Assembly (NCBI GenBank): GCA_025358485.1
Contig: JANYJJ010000044.1
Location: forward strand, 1-44,482
Length of the DNA stretch: 44,482 nucleotides
Source of the DNA: Burkholderiales bacterium
Lineage (GTDB): Bacteria; Pseudomonadota; Gammaproteobacteria; Burkholderiales; Burkholderiaceae_C
Reading direction: 5' to 3'
Part shown: positions 9,192-18,757 of the stretch, piece by piece
How positions within the stretch are numbered: position 1 is the stretch's first letter
How the letters are laid out: each line of letters opens with the position of its first letter
Program-made: the position numbers and the translations under genes
Notes under the pieces: generated by a model
The model's database searches: none
What the model saw: the letters and a program-made list of their open reading frames with translations, nothing else
What the model was told of the DNA's origin: nothing

Positions 9192-10241
9192 ATGAACAAC
9201 AAGACTTTTTCCGGGCCCCCGGCCGCGCGCGGCAACGCCACGGTTTCCACGTTGGTGCTTTGCGCCGTCGCATTGATCTGTGTTGTGCTGCCTTTCGTGG
9301 TCAGCAGTCCCAGTTACATGAATTTGGCCATCTTGGTGTTGATGGCGGCTCAACTTGGTGTCGCCTGGAATGTCCTCGGAGGCTACGCGGGACAGGTCTC
9401 GCTGGGCCATGCAGCGTTTTACGGACTCGGCGCGTATGCGTCTACCTTGCTGACCTTGAAATTTGGTTTCAACCCCTGGCTGGGCATGCTGGCGGGCGGG
9501 CTGATTGCCGCCGTGCTGAGCGTCGGATTCGGGTGGTCGTGTCTGCGCCTCAAGGGACATTATTTCGCGATGGCCACCATCGCCGTGGCAGAAATTCTGC
9601 AAATCGTTTTTACCAACTGGGAATTTGCAGGCGCTGCCGTCGGTTTGACGCTGTCGATGGACAAAACCGGTTGGGCGCACATGGTGTTTTCCGACAAGAC
9701 ACCGTATTACTGGCTGGCGCTGGGACTGCTGGTGGTGACCTTGGCGGCCACTGTGGCCATTGAACTCAGCCACTTGGGCTACTACCTCAGAGCCATCAAG
9801 GACGAGCCCGACGCGGCGCGAAGCATTGGTGTGGACATTGCACGGTACAAACAAATCGCTTTGTCCATCAGCGCCTTCTTCACGGCGCTCGGCGGCAGTT
9901 TGTACGCCCAAAAAGAGCTGTACATCGACCCAGGCTCGGTGCTGTCAACTGCCATGTCGATCAAGATGGCGTTGGTGTCTATTTTGGGCGGCGTGGGCAC
10001 ACTGTTCGGGCCGGTGGTGGGCGCGGTGGTGCTCACCACCATCGAAGAGGTGACCCGGTCAAGCTTCGGCGGTTCGGGCAAGGGCACCGACCTCATCATC
10101 TACGCCGGGCTCATTGTGGTGATCGCGGTTTTCTACCCCAGCGGATTGCTCGGCTGGTGGCGAGCCCGTGTCGAGCGCGGCCGTGCCAATCTGGCACGCG
10201 ACAGCGACAGCGCGCAACTCGACAAGGAAGGCGCACGATGA
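9192..10241 (+). CDS. livM: ABC transporter permease, LivM type
   Basis: The 349-residue second permease carries the LivM signature A-G-Q-V-S-L-G-H-A-A-F-Y-G-L-G-A-Y at about residues 66-82 and about nine hydrophobic helices. The coupling region DAARSIGVDIARYK lies near residues 206-219. The ATG at 9192 has an AGG-containing ribosome site. The stop codon overlaps the livG start (ATGA at 10238-10241), indicating translational coupling. The C-terminus is charged and cytoplasmic (RARVERGRANLARDSDSAQ). Confidence 0.93.
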   Translation: MNNKTFSGPPAARGNATVSTLVLCAVALICVVLPFVVSSPSYMNLAILVLMAAQLGVAWNVLGGYAGQVSLGHAAFYGLGAYASTLLTLKFGFNPWLGMLAGGLIAAVLSVGFGWSCLRLKGHYFAMATIAVAEILQIVFTNWEFAGAAVGLTLSMDKTGWAHMVFSDKTPYYWLALGLLVVTLAATVAIELSHLGYYLRAIKDEPDAARSIGVDIARYKQIALSISAFFTALGGSLYAQKELYIDPGSVLSTAMSIKMALVSILGGVGTLFGPVVGAVVLTTIEEVTRSSFGGSGKGTDLIIYAGLIVVIAVFYPSGLLGWWRARVERGRANLARDSDSAQLDKEGAR

Positions 10242-10954
10242 GCCTCCTCGAACTGCATGCAGTGACGAAGAAATTCGGCGGTCTCACGGCGAACCAAGAT
10301 GTTTCGTTCACGCTGGAGGCTGGCCAGATTGCCGGATTGATCGGGCCCAACGGCGCAGGTAAAACCACCGTCTTCAATTGCGTGGCCGGTTTTTACGCGC
10401 CAACTTCCGGCACCATCAAACTCGAAGGCCGCGACATCACCGGAATGCCGCCCGAAGCGTGCGCCCGAGCTGGCGTGGCGCGCACGTTTCAAATCGCCCG
10501 CACGTTCACCAGCATGACGGCGCTCGAAAATGTGACCACCGGCGCTTTGCTGACCCAACGCCGAGTTCCCCTGGCGCGGGAGCTGGCGATGCAGTGGTTG
10601 AGTTTTGTCGGGCTCGACCGCTTTGCCAACAAGCCGGCCGGCAGCATGACCATCAGTGAGCAGCGCCGATTGGCTGTGGCGCGTGCTCTGGCCATCGGTC
10701 CGAAGCTGTTGCTGATGGACGAGGTGATGGCAGGGCTCAACCCCAGTGAGGTGCGCGACATGGTCGAAGTGGTGTTGAAGATCCGCAGCACTGGCGTGGC
10801 GTGCTTGATCGTGGAGCATGTGCTCGAAGGCATCATGCCCATCGCTGACAAGATCGTGGTGCTGGACCGGGGCGTGAAGATTGCCGACGGCACGCCTGCT
10901 GAGGTGTCGCGCAATCCCCAGGTGATCACGGCTTATCTCGGAGACGAGCTTTGA
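10238..10954 (+). CDS. livG: ABC transporter ATP-binding protein, LivG type
   Basis: The 238-residue ATPase subunit has Walker A GPNGAGKTT (about residues 36-44) and Walker B LLLMDEVMAGL (about 160-170). The ABC signature is unusual: where most LivG proteins have a version of LSGGQ or L-P-Y-G-Q-Q-R-R, this one has MTISEQRRLAVARAL. DEVMAGL in place of DEPxxGL is seen in a subgroup of LivG relatives, so this may be a subfamily trait and not damage. The start is the ATG at 10238, which overlaps the livM stop; the reading from 10157 is rejected because it lies inside livM. The stop overlaps the TTG of livF. Confidence 0.92.
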   Translation: MSLLELHAVTKKFGGLTANQDVSFTLEAGQIAGLIGPNGAGKTTVFNCVAGFYAPTSGTIKLEGRDITGMPPEACARAGVARTFQIARTFTSMTALENVTTGALLTQRRVPLARELAMQWLSFVGLDRFANKPAGSMTISEQRRLAVARALAIGPKLLLMDEVMAGLNPSEVRDMVEVVLKIRSTGVACLIVEHVLEGIMPIADKIVVLDRGVKIADGTPAEVSRNPQVITAYLGDEL

Positions 10955-11745
10955 ACGCGCTCGAGCCCGCATCGAATTCCGTGCCGCGCGCCAATGCGCA
11001 GTCCGATGCGGGCGGCCCTGCAAAACCAGTTCGCGGCGCGCGCTTGCAGGCCAGCGGCCTACGCGTGAGCTACGACGGCGTGTTGGCATTGTCCGACGTG
11101 AGCATCGTGGTGGAGCCGGGTCGCATCGTGGCGCTGGTCGGCGGCAACGGCAACGGCAAGTCCACCACGTTGCGCGCTATCGCTGGATTGAACCGGCTGG
11201 ACGACGGTGCGTTGGTGTTCGACGGTCAGCCCATCCACACGTTGCCGGCTCACCTGCGTGTGCCCCTGGGCATGTCGCTGGTGCCCGAGGGGCGCAGACT
11301 GTTTCCACGCCACACCGTGCGGCGCAATCTTGAGCTTGGCGCTTACACCCGAGATGACAAAGACGAGGTGGCCGACAGCATTGCCAAGATGCTGGACACC
11401 TTCCCAATTTTGCGAGAACGCGCAGACCAACTCGCTGGCACCATGAGTGGTGGCGAACAGCAGATGCTGGCCATCGCGCGCGGCCTGATGGCCAAGCCGC
11501 GGTTGCTGATGCTGGATGAACCGTCTTGGGGCATTGCGCCGAAGTTCGTGACAAAGGTGCTGGACGTGATTCAGCAAGTCAACGCCACTGGCGTGTCGAT
11601 CTTGCTGGTCGAGCAAAACCTGCACAAGGCACTGGGCATTGCACACCATGGCTACGTGATCCAGACCGGCCGCATCGTGATGCAAGGCGACGCGCAAGCC
11701 TTGCTGCACGACGAGCAAGTGAAAAAAATCTACCTCGGGTTGTGA
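10951..11745 (+). CDS. livF: ABC transporter ATP-binding protein, LivF type
   Basis: The 264-residue second ATPase subunit has Walker [10 protein letters not shown], signature [14 protein letters not shown] and Walker [14 protein letters not shown]. The frame opens with a TTG at 10951 that overlaps the livG stop (TTGA) and has GGAGA 6-7 nt upstream. A GTG at 10981 is a weaker alternative. Homology starts only at about residue 32 ([12 protein letters not shown]), so the first 30 residues are a poorly conserved extension. It completes the Liv transporter and is followed within 13 bp by the oxoprolinase-like gene. Confidence 0.92.
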   Translation: MNALEPASNSVPRANAQSDAGGPAKPVRGARLQASGLRVSYDGVLALSDVSIVVEPGRIVALVGGNGNGKSTTLRAIAGLNRLDDGALVFDGQPIHTLPAHLRVPLGMSLVPEGRRLFPRHTVRRNLELGAYTRDDKDEVADSIAKMLDTFPILRERADQLAGTMSGGEQQMLAIARGLMAKPRLLMLDEPSWGIAPKFVTKVLDVIQQVNATGVSILLVEQNLHKALGIAHHGYVIQTGRIVMQGDAQALLHDEQVKKIYLGL

Positions 11746-11758
11746 CGCCCAGCGGCGA

Positions 11759-14700
11759 ATGCACATCAAGAACGAAAAAATGAAACCCTCTGAAGCCTCC
11801 ATCGCGCAACGCTGGCAGTTCTGGATCGACCGTGGCGGCACCTTCACCGACGTGGTGGGCAAACGCCCCGACGGCAGCTTGGTGACGCACAAATTGCTGA
11901 GCGAAAACCCTGAACAGTACCGAGACGCAGCAGTCGCGGGCATGCGCCATTTGCTGGGTTTGCAGGCCGGCCAGGCCATCAGCCCCGACCTTGTTGAGTG
12001 CGTGAAGATGGGCACCACCGTGGCCACCAACGCGCTGCTGGAACGCAAGGGCGAGCCTACGTTGTTGGTGACCACGCGCGGCTTTCGCGATGCGCTGCGC
12101 ATTGCTTACCAAGACCGCCCGAAAATTTTTGAGCGCCACATTGTTTTGCCCGAGCTGCTTTACTCACGCGTGATTGAAGCGGTCGAGCGTGTGGGCGCGC
12201 ACGGCGAGGTGGAACAAGTGCTGGACGAAGCGCATCTGCGTGAGCGCCTGTGGGCCGCGTTTGACGCTGGTTTGCGCAGCGTGGCCATTGTTTTCATGCA
12301 CGGCTATCGCTACCCAACGCATGAGTTGGCAGCGGCGCGTCTGGCGCGCGAGGCGGGCTTCACGCAGGTCAGCGTGTCGCATCAGGTCAGCCCGCTGATG
12401 AAGCTGGTGAGCCGCGGCGACACCACGGTGGTAGATGCGTATTTGTCGCCCATCTTGCGTCGCTATGTTGAACAAGTGGCGGCTGAGATGCCCGGCGTGA
12501 AGTTGTATTTCATGCAGTCGTCGGGCGGCTTGACCGATGCCCATGTGTTCCAAGGCAAAGACGCCATCTTGTCGGGCCCGGCCGGCGGGATTGTGGGCAT
12601 GGTGCGCACCGCGCAACTGGCCGACATCGACCGCGTGATTGGCTTTGACATGGGCGGCACGTCTACTGACGTGAGCCACTTTGCCGGTGAGTTTGAGCGT
12701 GCGTTTGAAACCCAAGTGGCGGGCGTTCGCATGCGCGCGCCGATGATGAGCATTCACACCGTGGCCGCAGGTGGAGGTTCGGTGTTGAGTTTTGACGGTG
12801 CGCGTTTTCGCGCGGGGCCGCAAAGCGCGGGGGCCAATCCGGGGCCGGCCTGCTACCGGCGTGGTGGGCCGTTGGCAGTGACCGATGCCAACGTGATTGT
12901 CGGCAAAATTCAGCCGGCTTACTTTCCCAAAGTGTTTGGGCCGCAGGCGAATGAATTGCTCGACGCGCAGGTGGTGGCTGACAAATTCACCGCCATGGCG
13001 CAAGACATAGAACGCCTCACCGGGGCGAAGCGCAGTCCTGAAGAAGTCGCTGAAGGCTTCATCGACATCGCCGTGGGTGCGATGGCCAATGCCATCAAAA
13101 AAATCTCGGTGGCGCGCGGTTACGACGTGACGCGCTACACCTTGCAGTGTTTCGGCGGCGCAGGCGGACAGCACGCTTGCCGCGTGGCCGACGCTTTGGG
13201 CATGACGCGCGTGTTTGCGCACCCGCTGGGGGGCGTGCTGTCGGCCTACGGCATGGGCCTGGCCGACCAAGGCGTGATGCGTCAAGCCGCCATAGAAAAG
13301 CCGCTGCTTGATGCGCTTGAAGTGATGCGCACGCGCTTGGATGAATTGAGCGCCGCAGCAGCTGACGAATTGATGCGTCAAGGCGTGGGCAGCGGTGCGC
13401 TCAAAGTGCACCAGCGCGTGCACGTGCGCTACGAAGGAACCGATGCAGCCTTGGTGGTGCCGCATGGCAGCGCGGCAGGCATACAAACCGCGTTTGAAGC
13501 CGCATATCGCCAACGCTTTGCGTTTTTGATGAGCGAGCGGCGCTTGATCGTGGAGGCCGTCTCAGTTGAGGCCATCGCAGCAGGAGACGCCCCTGACGAG
13601 AAGCGTCACGCCGTTGTCGCGTCAGGCGCTGCGCCGTCTGCGGCCAGCGTGCGCATGTTCAGCGGCGGCAGGTGGTGGGACGCGGCTTTGGTGGTGCGAG
13701 AAGACACACGCCCTGGCCACGTCATCAGCGGCCCGGCCATCATTGCCGAGAAGAACGCCACCACGGTGATCGAACCCGGTTGGCAAGCGCGCGTCACCGC
13801 CTTGGATCATTTGGTGATCGACCGTGTTGAAGTGCGTGAGGCGCGCGTGGTTGGCGGTTTGCAAGCGATAGGCACTCAGGTAGACCCGGTGATGTTGGAG
13901 GTGTTCAACAACCTGTTCATGAACATTGCCGAGCAAATGGGTTTGCAACTTCAAAACACTGCCTACTCGGTCAACATCAAAGAGCGGCTGGATTTTTCTT
14001 GCGCGCTGTTTGATGCGCAGGGCAATTTGATTGCGAATGCGCCGCACATGCCAGTGCATCTGGGCTCGATGAGCGAGTCGATCAAAACAGTGGTGGCGCG
14101 CAATGCAGGCACGATGAAGCCGGGCGATGTGTACGCGCTGAATGACCCGTATCACGGCGGAACGCATTTGCCCGATGTGACCGTTGTGACGCCCGTGTAC
14201 TTGGATGTTGCTGGTGTGGCCCCCTCCCCTGGACGGGGAGGGCTGGGGAGAGGTGAAAGCTTGTCAGTCAGTCCCCAAGTGTTCGACGCTTCCACCTCCT
14301 CCCCAACCCTCCCCCTGCAAGGGGGAGGGACCCAAGAAGTGGGGGCGCATGCACCGTTGTTCTACGTCGGCTCGCGCGGCCATCACGCCGACATCGGCGG
14401 CATCACCCCCGGTTCGATGCCGCCGTTTTCGACCCGCATCGAAGAAGAAGGTGTGCAGATCGACAACTTCAAGTTGGTGGACGCTGGCGTTTTGCAAGAG
14501 GAAAAAATGCTGGCGCTTTTGCGCAGCGGTGCGCACCCTTCACGCAATCCAGCGCAAAACATCGGCGACTTGAAAGCGCAAATCGCCGCCAACGAGAAGG
14601 GCGTTCAAGAGCTGCGCAAGATGGTGGAACAGTTCGGCCTGCCCGTCGTGCAGGCCTACATGGGCCACGTGCAAGACAACGCCGAAGAATCGGTGCGGCG

Positions 14701-15547
14701 CGTCATCACGCAATTAAAGGACGGCGCGTTCAGCCTGCCGCTGGACAACGGCGCGCACATCGATGTGGCCATCCGCGTGAACGCAAAAGACCGCAGCGCC
14801 GCGATCGACTTCACCGGCACGTCGGCGCAACTCACCAACAATTTCAACGCGCCCACTGCGGTCTGCATGGCCGCGGTGCTGTATGTTTTTCGCACGCTGG
14901 TGAACGACGACATCCCGTTGAACGCCGGTTGCTTGAAGCCCATCAAGGTCATCATTCCTGAAGGCTCGATGTTGAACCCGCACCCGCCCGCGTCGGTGGT
15001 GGCGGGCAATGTGGAAACCTCCACCTGCATCACCAACGCGCTGTACGGCGCGCTCGGTGCCATGGCCGCAGGCCAGTGCACGATGAACAATTTCACCTTT
15101 GGCAATGCGCGTTATCAGTACTACGAAACCATCTCTGGCGGCAGCGGTGCCGGGCCCACATTCAACGGCAGCAGCGTGGTGCAAACGCACATGACCAACT
15201 CGCGCCTGACTGACCCCGAGGTTCTGGAATTTCGCTTCCCTGTGCGGCTGGAGAGTTATGCCATCCGCAAAGGCTCGGGCGGCAAGGGTCAGTTCGCAGG
15301 CGGTGACGGCGGCGTGCGGCGCCTGCGGTTTTTAGAGCCCATGACGGCGTCGATCTTGTCCAACGGCCGCACCGTGCCCGCCTTCGGCATGAACGGCGGC
15401 GCAGCAGGTGGCGTGGGCTCGGCGCGTGTGGAGCGTGCCGACGGGAAGGTTGAAGCCTTGAACCACATTGCCTCGGTAGAAATGCAGACAGACGATGTTT
15501 TCGTGATCGAAACCCCAGGCGGCGGAGGGTTTGGCCAGGCCGTGTGA
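11759..15547 (+). CDS. Fused HyuA/HyuB 5-oxoprolinase/hydantoinase-family ATP-dependent amidohydrolase
   Basis: This 1262-residue protein has the eukaryotic-type 5-oxoprolinase layout (about 1290 residues). Enzymes of this family open 5-oxoproline or hydantoins at the expense of ATP. Residues about 20-690 form the HyuA half, with an N-terminal ribonuclease-H-like ATP fold ([13 protein letters not shown]) and the [13 protein letters not shown] block. Residues about 700-1262 form the HyuB half, starting [20 protein letters not shown] and containing [14 protein letters not shown] and [17 protein letters not shown]. About 38 extra residues at 821-858 come from a palindromic repeat pair at 14220-14330 and are unlike anything in the family; the frame is kept. 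The start could be ATG 11759 or 11780; neither has a good ribosome site. Position right after livF ties the transporter to this substrate. Hydantoin, oxoproline or another lactam all fit. Confidence 0.92.
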   Translation: MHIKNEKMKPSEASIAQRWQFWIDRGGTFTDVVGKRPDGSLVTHKLLSENPEQYRDAAVAGMRHLLGLQAGQAISPDLVECVKMGTTVATNALLERKGEPTLLVTTRGFRDALRIAYQDRPKIFERHIVLPELLYSRVIEAVERVGAHGEVEQVLDEAHLRERLWAAFDAGLRSVAIVFMHGYRYPTHELAAARLAREAGFTQVSVSHQVSPLMKLVSRGDTTVVDAYLSPILRRYVEQVAAEMPGVKLYFMQSSGGLTDAHVFQGKDAILSGPAGGIVGMVRTAQLADIDRVIGFDMGGTSTDVSHFAGEFERAFETQVAGVRMRAPMMSIHTVAAGGGSVLSFDGARFRAGPQSAGANPGPACYRRGGPLAVTDANVIVGKIQPAYFPKVFGPQANELLDAQVVADKFTAMAQDIERLTGAKRSPEEVAEGFIDIAVGAMANAIKKISVARGYDVTRYTLQCFGGAGGQHACRVADALGMTRVFAHPLGGVLSAYGMGLADQGVMRQAAIEKPLLDALEVMRTRLDELSAAAADELMRQGVGSGALKVHQRVHVRYEGTDAALVVPHGSAAGIQTAFEAAYRQRFAFLMSERRLIVEAVSVEAIAAGDAPDEKRHAVVASGAAPSAASVRMFSGGRWWDAALVVREDTRPGHVISGPAIIAEKNATTVIEPGWQARVTALDHLVIDRVEVREARVVGGLQAIGTQVDPVMLEVFNNLFMNIAEQMGLQLQNTAYSVNIKERLDFSCALFDAQGNLIANAPHMPVHLGSMSESIKTVVARNAGTMKPGDVYALNDPYHGGTHLPDVTVVTPVYLDVAGVAPSPGRGGLGRGESLSVSPQVFDASTSSPTLPLQGGGTQEVGAHAPLFYVGSRGHHADIGGITPGSMPPFSTRIEEEGVQIDNFKLVDAGVLQEEKMLALLRSGAHPSRNPAQNIGDLKAQIAANEKGVQELRKMVEQFGLPVVQAYMGHVQDNAEESVRRVITQLKDGAFSLPLDNGAHIDVAIRVNAKDRSAAIDFTGTSAQLTNNFNAPTAVCMAAVLYVFRTLVNDDIPLNAGCLKPIKVIIPEGSMLNPHPPASVVAGNVETSTCITNALYGALGAMAAGQCTMNNFTFGNARYQYYETISGGSGAGPTFNGSSVVQTHMTNSRLTDPEVLEFRFPVRLESYAIRKGSGGKGQFAGGDGGVRRLRFLEPMTASILSNGRTVPAFGMNGGAAGGVGSARVERADGKVEALNHIASVEMQTDDVFVIETPGGGGFGQAV
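14220..14330. repeat. Pair of inverted G/C-rich palindromic repeat units inserted in frame inside the oxoprolinase gene
   Basis: The left unit (14220-14253) contains CCCCTCCCCTGGACGGGGAG and the right unit (14295-14330) contains CCTCCCCCTGCAAGGGGGAG. Each can fold alone, and the two are approximate reverse complements of each other with a 41-bp spacer, the layout of a REP doublet or BIME. The pair encodes the Pro/Gly/Ser-rich stretch [14 protein letters not shown]...[11 protein letters not shown] between two conserved HyuB blocks. The whole insertion stays in frame without a stop. Related palindromes are usually intergenic. Confidence 0.8.
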
Positions 15548-15779
15548 GCAGCGTGCTTTCGGTTCGACACAAAGCGGCTGACTCGATGGCTGGCGCGCTC
15601 GCTGGCTTGCTGCCTGGAGTCTTGTGGTCACACCCGGGGCTGTGCGCACACGCCGTTTGAAAGGAGTTGGCCTGCGCACCGACTGAGCTGACACCGCGTG
15701 TTGGAACCCGCGGTCGATACACTTGATCGGCGTCGCGACTTCGCCGACGAAGTTGCCCATTCAGCCTTTCAAAATCACC
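15548..15779. other. Intergenic spacer between the oxoprolinase and YnjB genes
   Basis: This 232-bp spacer separates two co-directional gene sets and presumably holds the ynj promoter. No convincing -35/-10 pair or terminator is visible. A short segment near 15665-15700 read on the minus strand (AGCTCAGTCGGTGCGCAGG) recalls a tRNA D-arm, but the remaining arms are absent. Confidence 0.4.
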
Positions 15780-17033
15780 ATGCCCATCTCGATCCCCAAC
15801 GCTTTCCAGATTGATCGTCGACGTCTCCTTGCCGCGTCCGCATCCCTGCCTTTCACCGGCCTTTTGGCCAATGCTGCGCAAGCTGCTGGCGTCACCGCGG
15901 CAGACTGGCCCGCCACATTGCGCACCGCGCGCGGCCAAACGGTGTACTTCAATGCGTGGGCCGGCAGCGAGCGCATCAACGCTTATCTGCAATGGGCGGC
16001 CGTTGAGCTGGAGAAAAGACACGGCGTGAAGTTGGAACACGTGAAGGTGTCTGACACCGCCGAGGTGGTCAAGCGCGTGCGTGCTGAAAAGCAAGCCGGA
16101 CGCAACACCGACGGCTCGGTCGATGCGGTGTGGATCAACGGCGAGAACTTTTTGGCCATGCGCCGCGACGCCTTGTTGTTTGGGCCTTTCGCTGAAGCCT
16201 TGCCCAACTTCGCAAATGTGGACACCGTCGGCAAGCCCACCACCCGCATCGACTTTTCGCAAGCGGTGGACGGCATGGAAGCGCCTTGGGGCATGGCCCA
16301 ACTCACGTTTTTTGCCGACAGCAAAGTCGTGACCCAAGCGCCTCGCAGCATGGCCGAATGGGTGGCATACGCCAAGGCCAAACCAGGTCGCATGACCTAT
16401 CCCAAACCGCCCAACTTTCACGGCACCACATTTTTGAAACAGATGCTGCTTGAAGCCGTTAGCAGCACCAGCGCAGACCGTGCGGCCTTTTATCAACCTG
16501 TGAAGTCCGATGAGTTTGCCAAGCTCACCGCCCCGCTGTGGGCCACGCTGGACGGCGTTCACCCCAAACTGTGGCGCGAAGGCAAACAGTTCCCGGCCAC
16601 CAACGCGGCCATGCGCCAAATGCTGTCTGACGGCGAGCTGCACATCAGCCTCACCTTCAACCCGAACGAAGCCGCCAATGAGATCGCTGCCAAGCGCTTG
16701 CCCGAATCGGTGGTGAGTTGGCAGCACACAGCCGGCACTCTGGGCAACACCCACTTTTTGGCCATCGCCTACAACGCCCGCGCCAAAGAAGGCGCGCAAG
16801 TGCTCATCAACTTTTTGATGTCACCCGAGGCGCAGGCGCGCAAGGCCAACATTCAGTTTTGGGGCGACCCGACGGTGTTGGCGGTAGACCGTTTGCCCGC
16901 CGCCGACAAGGCCTTGTTCGCACAAGGCGCAGCACCTGGCACCGTGCTGCAAGCCGCACCGGCGTTGGCGGAGCCACATGCGTCGTGGGTAGAAGCGCTT
17001 GAGCGCGAATGGTTGAAACGTTACGGTCAGTGA
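15780..17033 (+). CDS. ynjB: ABC transporter substrate-binding protein, YnjB family
   Basis: The 417-residue periplasmic protein closely follows the Escherichia coli YnjB pattern: AWAGSERINAYLQW, HVKVSDTAEVVKRV and VDAVWINGENFLAM. The ATG at 15780 gives a twin-arginine-like signal (RRRLLAASASLPFTGLLANAAQA). An in-frame ATG at 15723 would add 19 non-signal residues and is rejected. It is the first of four overlapping genes corresponding to E. coli ynjB-C-D-F. The transported substrate of YnjBCD is not established, so I give no ligand. Confidence 0.92.
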   Translation: MPISIPNAFQIDRRRLLAASASLPFTGLLANAAQAAGVTAADWPATLRTARGQTVYFNAWAGSERINAYLQWAAVELEKRHGVKLEHVKVSDTAEVVKRVRAEKQAGRNTDGSVDAVWINGENFLAMRRDALLFGPFAEALPNFANVDTVGKPTTRIDFSQAVDGMEAPWGMAQLTFFADSKVVTQAPRSMAEWVAYAKAKPGRMTYPKPPNFHGTTFLKQMLLEAVSSTSADRAAFYQPVKSDEFAKLTAPLWATLDGVHPKLWREGKQFPATNAAMRQMLSDGELHISLTFNPNEAANEIAAKRLPESVVSWQHTAGTLGNTHFLAIAYNARAKEGAQVLINFLMSPEAQARKANIQFWGDPTVLAVDRLPAADKALFAQGAAPGTVLQAAPALAEPHASWVEALEREWLKRYGQ

Positions 17034-18757
17034 AGCAGCGGCAAGCGGCGTGGCGCATCACTTGGTGGTGGCTACCCGCCTCGGTGTTCGGCCTGCCGTT
17101 GTTGACGGCGCTGGGCTTGGGCGTGGCGCAAGCCGCCGACCTTGCGGCGTGGTCGGCCCTGTTGGCTGACAGCCAATTTGCGCCCGCTTTGCGCTTGAGT
17201 CTGTGGACAGGCACTGCTGCATCACTGCTCGCTTTGATGTTGACCGTCGGCACCGTCACGCGCCTGCACGGCACGCGCCATTGGCGCACGATGCAAGCCG
17301 CACTCAGCCCCGTTTTGGCGGTGCCGCACGCCGCGTTTGCAGTCGGGCTGGCCTTGTTGTTGATGCCCAGCGGTTGGTTGTCGCGCTGCATAGCGCCGCT
17401 GATGGGTTGGCAATCACCGCCTGACGTGGCCACGGTGCAAGACCCCTGGGGCATCACTTTGATTTTCGGTTTAGTGTTGAAAGAGCTGCCGTTTTTGCTG
17501 CTGAACGTGGTGGCGCAATTTCAAAAAGTGGGGCAGGGCGCCGAGCTGACCCGGCACTTGCAAGTGGCTGCCAGTTTGGGCTACAGCGCCCGCAGCACCT
17601 GGCTGCGCGTGCTGTGGCCGCAACTGTTGCCGCGCTTGGCCTTGCCGCTGTTGGCGGTGTGGGCCTACAGCTTCACTGTCGTCGACATGGCCTTGGTGCT
17701 GGGCCCCACGCGCCCGCCCACGCTGGCTGTGCTCGCGTGGCAATGGCTGCAAGACAGCAGCGACGCGGTGAACCGGCAGGGCGCTGCTGCGGCGCTGTTC
17801 CTTACGGCAGCGATGGTGGTGGCGGCACTGCTGTGTGTCGCTTCAGTCTTCGCGCTGCGCGGAATGTTCACGCAGCGTTGGACGCGAGGGGATCGTGCCG
17901 TGATCGCTCATCCATCTGCGGCGTGGTCTGCTTCGGGGTCTGCACCCTGGTCCGCCACATCGGCCGCGCTGCTGGCCAGCATCTACCCCGCCGTTTTGGC
18001 CTTGCTGTTGTTCACCTCGCTGGTCGGCGTGTGGCGTTATCCGTCGCTGTGGCCCAGCGTGTGGACAGATGCCGCTTGGCAAGCGGTTGCGCAAAGTTTG
18101 CCCACCCTCCAACTCACCGCGCTGCTGGCCGTGCTGTCTGCCAGCAGCGGCTTGACGTTGGCCGTGATGTGGATGGAGTTGACTCCTCTGCACTTCGACC
18201 GCTACGCACTGTTGCTGGCCTGCATGCCGCTTTGGGTGCCCGGTGTGCTGTTGGTCGGCGGGCTTTATCAGTTGACGTTGTGGTGGCGCGTGGACGGCAC
18301 GGTCTGGGGTTTGTGGCTGGCCCACACGCTCTACACGGCGCCTTATGCCTGGGTGGCTTTGGCCCCGGCCTATCGCAGCTTCGATGTGCGCTTGGAGCAG
18401 ACGGCTCATGCACTGGGCGCAGGCCATGCCGCGTTTTTGTGGCGCGTGAAATGGCCCATGCTGAGTGCGCCGATGGCGTCGGCATTCGCAGTCGGGTTTG
18501 CGGTCAGCGTCACGCAGTACCTGAGCACACAGTTCATCGCGGCAGGGCGTTTGTCCACCGTCACCACCGAGGCGCTGACCTTGGCATCTGGCGGACAGCG
18601 CAACGTCGCCGCAGCCTTCGCGCTGTTGCAGGCTTTGCTGCCCGCGTGCGTGTTTGCGGCGGCGTGGTGGGTGGGCAAGCAAGCCTCGGCGCGCGGCGTG
18701 TCAGTGGGAGTGGCAGTAGCAGTGGCAGTGGTCAACACGCCAACGGCAGTGGTCTGA
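17009..18757 (+). CDS. ynjC: ABC transporter permease with two fused membrane halves, YnjC family
   Basis: The 582-residue inner-membrane protein is built from two homologous permease domains. Each has an EAA-type coupling loop: LQVAASLGYSARSTWLRVLW at about residues 189-208, and ALGAGHAAFLWRVKWPML at about 470-487. E. coli YnjC is somewhat shorter, around 510 residues. The ATG at 17009 overlaps the end of ynjB by 25 bases; a GTG at 17030, overlapping the ynjB stop as GTGA, is an alternative start. The C-terminal tail contains a run of small residues encoded by GTGGCAGTAGCAGTGGCAGT repeats. The stop shares a base with the ynjD start. Confidence 0.91.
   Translation: MVETLRSVKQRQAAWRITWWWLPASVFGLPLLTALGLGVAQAADLAAWSALLADSQFAPALRLSLWTGTAASLLALMLTVGTVTRLHGTRHWRTMQAALSPVLAVPHAAFAVGLALLLMPSGWLSRCIAPLMGWQSPPDVATVQDPWGITLIFGLVLKELPFLLLNVVAQFQKVGQGAELTRHLQVAASLGYSARSTWLRVLWPQLLPRLALPLLAVWAYSFTVVDMALVLGPTRPPTLAVLAWQWLQDSSDAVNRQGAAAALFLTAAMVVAALLCVASVFALRGMFTQRWTRGDRAVIAHPSAAWSASGSAPWSATSAALLASIYPAVLALLLFTSLVGVWRYPSLWPSVWTDAAWQAVAQSLPTLQLTALLAVLSASSGLTLAVMWMELTPLHFDRYALLLACMPLWVPGVLLVGGLYQLTLWWRVDGTVWGLWLAHTLYTAPYAWVALAPAYRSFDVRLEQTAHALGAGHAAFLWRVKWPMLSAPMASAFAVGFAVSVTQYLSTQFIAAGRLSTVTTEALTLASGGQRNVAAAFALLQALLPACVFAAAWWVGKQASARGVSVGVAVAVAVVNTPTAVV

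Noticed and set aside
12164-13513. Long minus-strand open frame of 449 codons inside the oxoprolinase gene
   Set aside because: It is His/Arg/Ala-rich with no family motif and lies fully antisense to a well-conserved gene; typical of GC-rich antisense frames.
14220-14330. CRISPR-like or insertion-sequence origin of the repeat pair in the oxoprolinase gene
   Set aside because: There are only two units, inverted and not direct, with no transposase and no spacer series.
15660-15720. tRNA-like D-arm (AGCTCAGTCGGTGCGCAGG on the minus strand)
   Set aside because: No matching acceptor stem, anticodon arm or T-arm can be formed around it, so it is at best a fragment.
15162-16799. Long minus-strand open frame of 545 codons across the oxoprolinase end and ynjB
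   Set aside because: It is antisense to two real genes and the intervening spacer, with biased composition and no recognisable domain.
17614-18756. Plus-strand upstream extension of the ynjD frame through ynjC
   Set aside because: It is Arg/His/Gly-rich with no motif; the true ynjD start is the ATG overlapping the ynjC stop.
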